NCBI GenBank assembly: GCA_902362375.1
Contig: CABIVS010000011.1
Span: forward strand, 62,001 to 126,000
Source of the DNA: Bacteroidaceae bacterium
GTDB lineage: Bacteria > Bacteroidota > Bacteroidia > Bacteroidales > Bacteroidaceae
Direction: 5' to 3'
DNA: 64,000 nucleotides
The notes beneath the pieces were generated by a model, which was not told where the DNA came from, made no database searches, and saw only the letters and a program-made list of their open reading frames with translations. Positions 1 through 8,422 of this stretch are shown one piece after another. A program made the translations under genes and the position numbers. Positions within the stretch are counted from its first letter, which is position 1. The number at the start of each line of letters is the position of its first letter.

Positions 1-1
1 T

Positions 2-478
2 CCTGAAATGGTATACGGGTTGAATCTGGGATTTGAATATAAGGGATTTGGAGTGGATGCTACATTCCAGGGGATAAGTGGTATCAGCACTATGTTGACA
101 ACACCTCATGTTTATCGTCCGCTTCGTAATAATAACAACATTTCTACTTGGTACTTGTCAGACAGAATCCGTTGGACGGAGAGTACAAAGGATATTGCCA
201 ACGTTCCCCGTCTGTCTACATTGGATAATGCGAATAACTATCGCAATAGCACTCAATGGTTGGAAAACGGTTCATTCTTAAAACTGCGAAATCTGAATAT
301 CTATTATACTTTCCCGCAGAAATGGACGGAAAGACTGCAAATGGATAAACTTCAGATTTATGTGCGTGCACAAGATTTATTCTCTCTGGATCATATCAAA
401 TACCTGAATTGCGAATCCCTTTCATTAGGTTATTTTGATACGATGGGTGTTTCTTTGGGACTGAATATAAATTTTTAA
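2..478 (+). CDS. SusC-like TonB-dependent outer-membrane transporter, C-terminal fragment
   Basis: Only the last ~159 codons are inside the window; the frame is open at the left edge. The fragment has alternating beta-strand character and ends with a terminal Phe (...LGLNINF), as outer-membrane barrels do for BAM recognition. The segment WLENGSFLKLRNLNIYYTF is a typical near-C-terminal SusC strand pair. The stop lies 12 bases before the downstream SusD-like gene, so this is the usual SusC-SusD order in one operon. Expected role: TonB-driven import of oligosaccharides across the outer membrane. The plug and TonB box lie outside the window, so nothing can be said about the N-terminus. Confidence 0.92.
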   Translation, partial: PEMVYGLNLGFEYKGFGVDATFQGISGISTMLTTPHVYRPLRNNNNISTWYLSDRIRWTESTKDIANVPRLSTLDNANNYRNSTQWLENGSFLKLRNLNIYYTFPQKWTERLQMDKLQIYVRAQDLFSLDHIKYLNCESLSLGYFDTMGVSLGLNINF

Positions 479-490
479 AAAGAAAGTACG

Positions 491-2149
491 ATGAAAATAA
501 AAAAATATATCGCGATAGTGTGTGCTTCTTTTTTGGTGGTCGGATGTAGTCTGGACTTTGATGAAACCAATGGCGATACGAAAGAGATAGCTTATTCTTA
601 CTACGACAATTTGGCTAAGCTTGTAACTTACGTTTATAGTTTTTTGCCAACGGATTTGGATCGTAATAGTGGTGCGATGATGGAATCGGCTACGGATAAT
701 GCAATGTATAGTTGGAATCAGAATACAATTTATAATATTTGTAATAATGTTTGGAGTCCTATTATGACGATTGATACCGGTTGGGATTATTTTAATGCAA
801 TTCGGAGTGCCAACTCTTTTCTGGAGAATTTCGATATAGAAGTTTTGAAAGAGTTTGAGTTTAATGACGACTATGATGTGATAATGGACAAGGCTAAAAT
901 ATTTCCTTATGAGATACGTTTTCTGCGTGCTTTCTATTTCTTTGAACTCGCCAAGCGATACGGGAATATTCCGATGTTGATCCGGACTTACGATCCAGAA
1001 GAGATAAATCTGGTGAAACCCTCTTCTTTTGAGGAAGTGATTGATTTTATTGTTCAAGAATGTGACCAGATCGCTAATCAGTTGCCGGCAGACCATAGGG
1101 ACTATCGTGGTGAAACCGGACGTGCAACGAAAGGTGCTGTGTTGGCTTTGAAATCCAGAGCTTTGCTTTATGCTGCCAGTCCACTTCACAATGCAAGCGG
1201 GGATAAAGGAAAATGGGAAAAGGCTGCGAGTGCGGCGGCGGCAGTAATTGCTATGGGAAAATACACTTTACCTAAGGTTGGTAACGACCCGTTATATAAG
1301 GGTGGTAACGATATGTTTAGTTCTCCACAGTTGATTTTTGAACGCCGTGACGGATTACAGACTAGTACTTTCGAAGCACGTAATGAACCAATGGGGTATG
1401 AAGGTTCGCTGGGTGGGAATACACCGACACAAAATTTGGTAGATGCTTTTGAAATGAAAGATGGTACTTCGTTTGACTGGAACAATGCGGAGCATGTGCA
1501 GAATATGTATGTAGATGTCACAGGTAATCCGACACGTGATCCTCGTCTGTATCTGAATGTATTATATAATGGTGCTACATGGCTGAAACAAAAAGTGGAA
1601 ACGAATGTAGGAGGTTTACATACAGGAATGGATGGTGCAACAAAGACGGGATACTATTTGCGCAAACATATGAATGAATTGGTCAGTCTGGATCCTGTGA
1701 AACCATTAGGAAAAGAACATCATTATCCTTTGTTCCGGTATGCCGAAGTCCTGTTAAACTATGCGGAAGCTATGTATCATTGGATGGGAGCGGATGTGAA
1801 ACCGGCTGAATATCCCTACACTGCTCGTGAAGCTTTGAACTTGGTTCGTGACTGCGCTGATATGAAACATATAACAGAAACAGGTGAAGCCTTTCTTGAG
1901 AAAGTACGTAACGAACGGCGTATCGAACTAGCTTTCGAAGATCACCGTTTCTGGGATATCCGCCGTTGGAAAATGGGCGAAGTTGTGAAGAATATTTATG
2001 GTGTTCAGATAACAGGAACAGGTTCTAACTCTACTTATAAAAGAGTGTTGGTAAGTCAGAACCAATGGGATGATAAAATGTATCTGTTCCCTATTCCCCA
2101 AAATGAGTTATATATGAATATAAATTTAGAACAGAATCCGGGTTGGTAA
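491..2149 (+). CDS. SusD-like glycan-binding surface lipoprotein
   Basis: 552 aa, normal for the RagB/SusD family. The N-terminus is a lipoprotein signal peptide with the lipobox LVVGC, Cys19 being the predicted lipidated residue. The C-terminal SusD domain carries the family hallmark NERRIELAFEDHRFWDIRRW at about residues 474-493 and ends in QNPGW, shared with the other SusD proteins here. SusD proteins cap the SusC barrel and hand glycans to it. The gene follows its SusC partner by 12 bases and precedes the lyase gene by 23 bases, which points to one operon. Family is certain; substrate is not readable from sequence, though the lyase neighbour suggests a uronic-acid-containing polymer. Confidence 0.95.
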   Translation: MKIKKYIAIVCASFLVVGCSLDFDETNGDTKEIAYSYYDNLAKLVTYVYSFLPTDLDRNSGAMMESATDNAMYSWNQNTIYNICNNVWSPIMTIDTGWDYFNAIRSANSFLENFDIEVLKEFEFNDDYDVIMDKAKIFPYEIRFLRAFYFFELAKRYGNIPMLIRTYDPEEINLVKPSSFEEVIDFIVQECDQIANQLPADHRDYRGETGRATKGAVLALKSRALLYAASPLHNASGDKGKWEKAASAAAAVIAMGKYTLPKVGNDPLYKGGNDMFSSPQLIFERRDGLQTSTFEARNEPMGYEGSLGGNTPTQNLVDAFEMKDGTSFDWNNAEHVQNMYVDVTGNPTRDPRLYLNVLYNGATWLKQKVETNVGGLHTGMDGATKTGYYLRKHMNELVSLDPVKPLGKEHHYPLFRYAEVLLNYAEAMYHWMGADVKPAEYPYTAREALNLVRDCADMKHITETGEAFLEKVRNERRIELAFEDHRFWDIRRWKMGEVVKNIYGVQITGTGSNSTYKRVLVSQNQWDDKMYLFPIPQNELYMNINLEQNPGW

Positions 2150-2172
2150 CAACAAGTTGTAATTAAGAAAAT

Positions 2173-4746
2173 ATGAATACAAAAATCTTTTCAAAAGTAA
2201 TGTTTGCCTTGTTGTTCTTCTTTGCAACAGGGTGTAGCGACGATCAGGAAATCTTCTTTGAAGATTATGCCAATGATGAGGCTCCGGAAGTGGTACATCC
2301 CGATCAGCGGGATAAACCTTATCCACGTGAAGAACATGAACTTTATGTCAATCCGTCGCCTTTGATCGTGCCGAGAGCTGCGAGGAAAGCAGAAGAATTT
2401 CTGGAGTTTGAGCTATCACAGAATGTCGGTTTCCCGGAACAGGGTACCTATCGGTCGGGAAAATTGAGTTGGAATGTGTATAATATTCACGAAGAAATGT
2501 CCGTAGGACAGTGGTATTGGCGATTTCGTACAGTAGATAAAGACGGCAGGACAGCGGGTTGGAGTAAAGTGTACTCCTTCACGGTGAGCGGTAAAGAACC
2601 GGTGTTTGTGACACCCAACTTCACGCTTCTTCAGCAGAATATCCCGACAAAATATCCACGTATCCATTGTTATATAGAGTCAGATATTGACAAGGCTAAA
2701 ACCACGATTACTCAACATCGGGAGTATGCCAGTCTGACGGAGCGTGCCAAAATCGCTCTTGACGAGCGAGGATTGGTCCCGACTGATTTATATGCAAATA
2801 CAACTGATTTGAATACTTATGTGGATTACTATCTGAATACGGCATATTTGTTAACTGGAGAATCAAAGTATTACGATAAGATTTTAGATTATGGGCGTAG
2901 GATGTTAGCTCAAAATGCAAGTGATGCAACACTGCTCAATGATAATTTCCGGTCCGCCTATATTGTTAATATTTTGAGTATTGTTTATGATGTTTGTCAG
3001 AAAACCTTGACAGAAGAAGAAAAGACAGCCATTGAGAAGATTATCTTGAAAGTGGTGACGTATTATTATGATTCTTATAGGGGCCACATGGAGAACTGGT
3101 TCTTTGATGAACATACTTGGCAGATTACTCTGCGCGCAATGTTAGAAGGTGCTTTCGTAATTTGTCAAGAATATCCTGAAGCTATGACCTCATTGGAGTA
3201 TTTTTATGAATTATGGACTTCAAGAGCTCCGAGTAATGGTTTCAACCGTGATGGAGCTTGGTTTAACGGAGCCGGATATTTTGAAACTAATCAGTATACA
3301 TTGTATTATATGCCAATGTTACTTTCATATCTGACAAATGTTAATTTTTTGGCGCACCCGTGGTATCAAAATGCAGGAAAGGCATTGGTGTATTCATGGT
3401 TACCTGAAAGTCGGGCGACGTCATTCGGGGATTTCAATAGAGGAGACATTCCTTATCGTTCGCGGGTAGGCTTTGCTGATTTTCTGGCACGTGAACTAGG
3501 TGATACCAATGCAGTCTGGTATGTGCAGGAATGTCAACGGACATTCCCCAGTGGAACGGCTGATGAGCACTCTTTGTACAGTAATCTTGATCTTCGTCTG
3601 TATCGTATCTCGCAAGGAGATGCTCCGTATAACATTACGGAAACTACGGATATTGAGATGGATAACTTTATTTGGTATAAAGATTGTGGTGAAGGAGTTG
3701 CATTTTCTAATATGGTCGACCGTAGTAAAAATCTCTCATTGGCTTTCCGCTCCAGTCCTTATGGATCAGGCAATCATACACATTCGGACCAGAATAGCTT
3801 TAAACTTTTATACAAGGGTGAAAATGTATATATGAATGCGGGTTATTATCAAAATTATAGTGACGCACATGCTATTTTGCAATATCGCAATACACGTGGA
3901 CATAATACTGTAATGATAAATAATATCGGGCAGCCTTTCACGACGCGTGCTTATGGTAATATTACTCGTGCTTTGAATGGGGATAATCTGGCTTATTTTG
4001 CAGGAGATGCGTCGCAAGCCTACTGTGGACAGACGGAGAATACTTATTGGATTAAGTGTTTTGCCGAAGCGGGACTTTCGCAGACAGCTCAATATGGGTT
4101 TGGAAATAATCCGTTGAATTGTTATAAACGTCAGATTTTTATGTTGCGCCCTGATAAGGTGGTTATCTATGATGAGTTGGGGGCTGATCAACCTGCCACT
4201 TGGCAATGGTTGTTGCATAGCCCGGTAGAGTTTCATGTAGCAGGAAACAAGGTGACTACTACTTATATTGTGAAAGGTGGATTTACTTCGGTAGCGCAGA
4301 TTTTTAGTGATCAAACGCCAACGATTACTACCACTAACAAATGGTTTCAAGGTGGTGAACCGGCCGATCAGGATCCGGTGAAATATCCTAAAGAATGGCA
4401 TTTGACAGCTGAGTTCGCTTCTTGTGCCCAAAGTAAAATACTGACTGTTATACAAATCAGTGATGATGGACGGGTAGATGATATCTGGCGTGTGGATGAT
4501 AATTTTAAGATAGGTGACTGGGAAGTGGAAGCTGAATTGAGTGCCGATAAGCCTGCGGCTATCTCTATTGTCAACCGATTAACAGGAACTGTATTTAATA
4601 ATAGTAACCAGACGCTGATTATCAATGGAACTCCTTATCAACGGCGGCAAGAAAACTCGTCTATACTTTATGATGCTGTTCATGGAGAAAAACAGGTACA
4701 GGAGATTGGGGATAAAAAACTACAAGTTACCCGTTCGTTGCAATAG
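2173..4746 (+). CDS. Heparinase II/III-superfamily polysaccharide lyase (lipoprotein)
   Basis: 857 aa with lipoprotein signal (lipobox FATGC). Order of parts: an N-terminal beta/Ig-like region resembling DUF4962 (to ~140), an (alpha/alpha) toroid (~150-480) containing ENWFFDEHTWQ and GAWFNGAGYFETNQY, then a C-terminal beta-sandwich. The stretch GSGNHTHSDQNSF (~530-542) matches the His/Asp/Asn-rich hallmark of the heparinase II/III C-terminal domain. Such enzymes cleave uronic-acid-containing glycans by beta-elimination. Being a lipoprotein it probably acts at the surface or in the periplasm on material bound by the upstream SusD. Exact PL family and substrate (glycosaminoglycan, bacterial or algal uronan) cannot be fixed here. 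Co-transcribed with its neighbours judging by short gaps. Confidence 0.85.
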   Translation: MNTKIFSKVMFALLFFFATGCSDDQEIFFEDYANDEAPEVVHPDQRDKPYPREEHELYVNPSPLIVPRAARKAEEFLEFELSQNVGFPEQGTYRSGKLSWNVYNIHEEMSVGQWYWRFRTVDKDGRTAGWSKVYSFTVSGKEPVFVTPNFTLLQQNIPTKYPRIHCYIESDIDKAKTTITQHREYASLTERAKIALDERGLVPTDLYANTTDLNTYVDYYLNTAYLLTGESKYYDKILDYGRRMLAQNASDATLLNDNFRSAYIVNILSIVYDVCQKTLTEEEKTAIEKIILKVVTYYYDSYRGHMENWFFDEHTWQITLRAMLEGAFVICQEYPEAMTSLEYFYELWTSRAPSNGFNRDGAWFNGAGYFETNQYTLYYMPMLLSYLTNVNFLAHPWYQNAGKALVYSWLPESRATSFGDFNRGDIPYRSRVGFADFLARELGDTNAVWYVQECQRTFPSGTADEHSLYSNLDLRLYRISQGDAPYNITETTDIEMDNFIWYKDCGEGVAFSNMVDRSKNLSLAFRSSPYGSGNHTHSDQNSFKLLYKGENVYMNAGYYQNYSDAHAILQYRNTRGHNTVMINNIGQPFTTRAYGNITRALNGDNLAYFAGDASQAYCGQTENTYWIKCFAEAGLSQTAQYGFGNNPLNCYKRQIFMLRPDKVVIYDELGADQPATWQWLLHSPVEFHVAGNKVTTTYIVKGGFTSVAQIFSDQTPTITTTNKWFQGGEPADQDPVKYPKEWHLTAEFASCAQSKILTVIQISDDGRVDDIWRVDDNFKIGDWEVEAELSADKPAAISIVNRLTGTVFNNSNQTLIINGTPYQRRQENSSILYDAVHGEKQVQEIGDKKLQVTRSLQ

Positions 4747-4782
4747 TATAAACCTTTTGTTTAATAGAAATTCCTGAAAGAG

Positions 4783-6414
4783 ATGAATAAAATAACTTAT
4801 ATAATAGCAGTTTTGCTTATGTCACTTTTCAATGCATGTTCGCAGGAGGAAAGCTTGGAGCCTTTGGACGGTAATAGTCAGGTGAACTTTTCCTTGGAGT
4901 TACCGGCATCGGTAGCCTCCACACGCTCGGAAATTCAAATTCCTGCGTATTATAAAATGCGTTGTATTCTGGAGGTATGGACAAATGATGATAAACCGGT
5001 ATTGAAGTATCGTGAGGAACGATCGATAGAGGGGGGAGCACCCTCTATCGACTTTATGATGCAAGCCGGTGATTACACATGTCTGCTTTGGACGGACTTT
5101 ATAGCCCGCGATGCTGTTATGGAGGAAATAACCACGGCAGACGGGGTAGTTTATAATCATTTTGCCGACACTTTCTATGATACGAGGGACTTGCAAGCAG
5201 TGACGATTAAAGAGTCTAATGCTGTCAATCTGTTTGATACGGATGCTTGCGATGCTTTTTTTGCAAAGATAGATTTGGAGAAAAAAGCGGAAGGCATTTC
5301 AAAGACTGTGAAACTGATTCGTCCGTTGGCTAAGTTGGTAGTTAAGGAAAATGATGAAAAACAATTCTCTTCATTGACGAAATTGACAGTTTCCTATCAA
5401 GTACCGGCAGGTTTTAATGTATTGACGGGTGAACCGTTGAAATCCATGCAGAATTTGAATTTTACGAAGACAAATATGGATGAAAAGAATGCAGAAGGAC
5501 AAGTGTTGTTTACAAATTATGTATTTGCTCCTTCTATCGGGGAATTAGAAATGGGAACCATTGCGTTCCAGTTTTCACTGGGGAGCACGATTCTGAGTCG
5601 TGAAATACCGGCCGGTTCTTTCACTTTGGCACGAAATCAGCAACTCAATGTGAAGGGAGCGTTGATAGGTGAAGGGACTTTTGTTCCTGAAGAACCAGCC
5701 GAACTTCCTCAGGTTGGTGACTTTTATTATCAAAACGGCACTTATTCTTCCATTTATACAGCAAGTGTATCCAATCCTTGTATCGGTGTAGTATTTGCCG
5801 TGACTCATGATGGTAGTATTGTTGATAATTCAAAGAATTACGAAGTTAACGGAAAAGCGAAATTGGAGAAAGTTCATGGTTGGGTAGTTGCCGCTTACGA
5901 TGTAACGGATAAAGCTGTCGGAGGAAATGGTTATCTGAAAGCAGGGGTTTCAGAGAATATTGTAATTCCTGACGGAGTCAAAAAGGATAAGGGAGATATT
6001 TATGGCTATATGAATACAGAATTATTCAAAGCGATAGGAAAAAATGAGGATTATCCGGCATTGAACGCCATATTGAATTATAGTGAACAAGTGCCTGCAC
6101 CACTTAACTCCAGTGGCTGGTATTGGGGAGGAGATGAACAATACCGGATTCTGATGACAACTTATGCCAATAAAGGTGATGAAGAACCTTCACTTGCTGT
6201 AGGACGAGCTTTGGCGGTATTAGCAGAGAATAATGTTGGTAAAATACTAGGAAAAGGTGGTGATATGAGACGTTACTGGGCAAGTACGTTTTCTGAAGCA
6301 AAAAAACTGTTCTATATCGTGTGTTCGGAACCTACGAATAGTGATTTTATGGCAGTGGAAGATTGGTGTGAAATAACCAGTGGTCGTAATGTCCGTGCAA
6401 TTCTGACATTCTAA
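4783..6414 (+). CDS. DUF6562-like PUL lipoprotein, copy 1
   Basis: 543 aa with lipobox LFNAC. The N-terminal ~300 residues resemble the DUF6562/fimbrillin-like fold seen in Bacteroides surface lipoproteins (blocks KMRCILEVWTND, FMMQAGDYTCLLWTDF, DACDAFFAK). The C-terminal ~220 residues (VGDFYYQNGTYSS, NPCIGVVFAV, GWVVAAYDV, SSGWYWGGDEQY, NVRAILTF) form a second domain whose W/G-rich core recalls lectin-like FISUMP-type domains; that resemblance is inference. Its position after SusC/SusD/lyase is that of SusE/F-like surface glycan-binding proteins. Clearly paralogous along its whole length to the next gene. No catalytic motif seen. Confidence 0.75.
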   Translation: MNKITYIIAVLLMSLFNACSQEESLEPLDGNSQVNFSLELPASVASTRSEIQIPAYYKMRCILEVWTNDDKPVLKYREERSIEGGAPSIDFMMQAGDYTCLLWTDFIARDAVMEEITTADGVVYNHFADTFYDTRDLQAVTIKESNAVNLFDTDACDAFFAKIDLEKKAEGISKTVKLIRPLAKLVVKENDEKQFSSLTKLTVSYQVPAGFNVLTGEPLKSMQNLNFTKTNMDEKNAEGQVLFTNYVFAPSIGELEMGTIAFQFSLGSTILSREIPAGSFTLARNQQLNVKGALIGEGTFVPEEPAELPQVGDFYYQNGTYSSIYTASVSNPCIGVVFAVTHDGSIVDNSKNYEVNGKAKLEKVHGWVVAAYDVTDKAVGGNGYLKAGVSENIVIPDGVKKDKGDIYGYMNTELFKAIGKNEDYPALNAILNYSEQVPAPLNSSGWYWGGDEQYRILMTTYANKGDEEPSLAVGRALAVLAENNVGKILGKGGDMRRYWASTFSEAKKLFYIVCSEPTNSDFMAVEDWCEITSGRNVRAILTF

Positions 6415-6443
6415 CATAGTACTTAATTTAAATTGATGAATAT

Positions 6444-8153
6444 ATGAAAAATGTTATTTTTAAATTACTTCTTTTTTGCTGCATAGGGCTGTTGTCATCT
6501 TGCAGCAAAGATGACAATAATATTTCCACAGACATTGATGCCAGTCAAATTCATTTATCCGTTCTTTTTCCCGAAGAATTGTCTGCAACACGTTCGGTTA
6601 TAGAGAATCATAAGTTACGCTGCATTCTTGAAGTTTATACAAAAGAAGCGAATCGGTTAGTTTATCGTGAAGAGACAGTTGTAGATCCGGGCAGATTGGA
6701 AGGAGGGCTTTCTTTTGCTTTTGAGATGGAAGCCGGTATCTATAATTGTTTGATGTGGGCAGATTACATTGATGCGAATGTGGTTCGTCAGAATGAAAGC
6801 AATGATGTAGTAAATGACCGTTATGTAGATAAATATTTTGACACCTCCGATTTGACTGCTGTTACTGTAAAAAATCCTATGGAACTTGTTAACAGCGATG
6901 CTTGTGATGCTTTCTTTTATAGTGGTGAAATACAGAAAAGTAACAGTAAAGGACTCTCACTGGAGATTTCCTTGACACGTCCGTTCTCAAAAATCAGTAT
7001 CAGTGAGGAAAACCAGCGTGAATTTGATTTGCTGAAAAAGTTGGATGCGGTTTTCCCTGTAGCTACTACTTTTAATGTCGCTACAGGAATGGTGGTAGGT
7101 GAACCGATACAGTTAGAACATCGTGTAACAGATTTCAAACCGGAGACAAGGACAGAACGTACATTACTGTCATTTTATACATTTGCCAATAGTGAAACAC
7201 AAAAAATGGGTAGTGTGAGCCTGACTTTCACTACCGGTATAGAGCCGGTTCCTGTATTGAATGTGACCATTCCGGAAAATCTTATTCCCATAGTACGTAA
7301 TCACCATGTAAAAGTGAGTGCTGCTATGATGGTGGAATCACCTGAACCGGATCTTGATTTTAATATCACTTATGATATCAATGTGGCAGATTGGAAAATT
7401 GCGGATAAGAATGTGATTGCAGTGAATGGTAAAGCAAAGGTAGGTGATTTCTTTTATAAGGACGGTACTACCTCATCCAATTATGTAGACGATGCTGAAA
7501 ACCCATGTATAGGTGTAGTTTTCGCGGTAGCGTATGATGATGGTGCCGCTGCTGGGGACAGTCCTGAAAATTATCCTGGTACAGGCTTAAAGACTGTAAA
7601 CGGTTGGGTCGTATCTGCTTACGATTTAAGAGATGGAATTAATGATGTTAATCTGAAACCTAGAAAATCAGCCGATGTGGTGATTCCTGACGGCTTGAAA
7701 GGGGATATGGATGATATTCAAGGATTCTTGAAAACAGAACTGTTAAAACAGCAAACGTTGTCTGATTATCCTATTGCGGAAATTATTGTAAATTATCAGA
7801 ATAAAGAATCGACAAAAGCGCCTGCCAATACTAGTGGTTGGTATTGGGGAGCCGTCAAACAATATGATACACTTGTAAAATCGTATGCAGAAGCAAGTGG
7901 AGGTCAGTTGATAAAATCCTTGATGGTCCGGAACTCTTTGCAAGTTCTGGCAGAAGCCGGAACAGGTGAACTGTTTCCAGTAAATGGTAATGAAAGACGT
8001 CATTGGTATATTACTGCTACTGACAAGAAGGATAAGGGGATATGGGCAGGATTTGTCTGTTTAGGTGTAGGCAATAATGATTATGGTGGTATTGAAGATG
8101 ATTGGTGGGCAGTGACAAACAGTGGCAATGCTCGTGCTATCTTGACATTTTAG
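6444..8153 (+). CDS. DUF6562-like PUL lipoprotein, copy 2 (tandem paralogue)
   Basis: 569 aa with a lipobox (LLSSC). It follows copy 1 by 29 bases and has the same architecture: N-terminal blocks KLRCILEVYTKEA, FEMEAGIYNCLMWADY and SDACDAFFYS, and C-terminal blocks GDFFYKDGTTSSNYV, NPCIGVVFAVAYDD, GWVVSAYDLRD, TSGWYWGAVKQYDTL, NARAILTF. Divergence is substantial, so this is an old duplication rather than a recent repeat. It has an extra linker (~295-330, about 30 residues) between the two domains. Likely a surface glycan-binding accessory protein; function not demonstrated by any motif. Last gene of the operon, followed by a strong terminator. Confidence 0.75.
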   Translation: MKNVIFKLLLFCCIGLLSSCSKDDNNISTDIDASQIHLSVLFPEELSATRSVIENHKLRCILEVYTKEANRLVYREETVVDPGRLEGGLSFAFEMEAGIYNCLMWADYIDANVVRQNESNDVVNDRYVDKYFDTSDLTAVTVKNPMELVNSDACDAFFYSGEIQKSNSKGLSLEISLTRPFSKISISEENQREFDLLKKLDAVFPVATTFNVATGMVVGEPIQLEHRVTDFKPETRTERTLLSFYTFANSETQKMGSVSLTFTTGIEPVPVLNVTIPENLIPIVRNHHVKVSAAMMVESPEPDLDFNITYDINVADWKIADKNVIAVNGKAKVGDFFYKDGTTSSNYVDDAENPCIGVVFAVAYDDGAAAGDSPENYPGTGLKTVNGWVVSAYDLRDGINDVNLKPRKSADVVIPDGLKGDMDDIQGFLKTELLKQQTLSDYPIAEIIVNYQNKESTKAPANTSGWYWGAVKQYDTLVKSYAEASGGQLIKSLMVRNSLQVLAEAGTGELFPVNGNERRHWYITATDKKDKGIWAGFVCLGVGNNDYGGIEDDWWAVTNSGNARAILTF

Positions 8154-8260
8154 TTAATTGCATATAGTAAAGGATTGTTTAAGGATGATTTTTGAGGTGG
8201 GTGGGATGGTGTTTGTGTGAATCTTTTTCTGAGATTCGATTTTGGGGAGAGATAAAGAGG

Positions 8261-8303
8261 AATCCAACAATTATCTGTATTTGACACAGATAATTGTTGG
8301 ATT
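8261..8303. terminator. Strong bidirectional terminator between PUL1 and its HTCS
   Basis: Perfect 18-bp inverted repeat (arms 8261-8278 and 8286-8303, 7-base loop) followed on the + strand by a T-rich tract. It lies between two convergent genes and can serve both. Confidence 0.85.
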
Positions 8304-8422
8304 TTCTTTTTATGTAGAACTTGTTGTTATTATCAGTTGTCCATTTCTATTGTTTGCCATTCTGCTGGCATAAATTTTATGCTCCAGCATTGGGTAAGCG
8401 GCATTTATCTTGTCTTAACCGT

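Noticed and set aside
425..1189. 254-codon antisense frame opposite SusD
   Set aside because: Inside a certain SusD gene; no recognisable motif.
8261..8303. Perfect 18-bp inverted repeat as an insertion-sequence end
   Set aside because: Small loop, T-rich follow-up and convergent gene context fit a terminator; no transposase or second copy seen.
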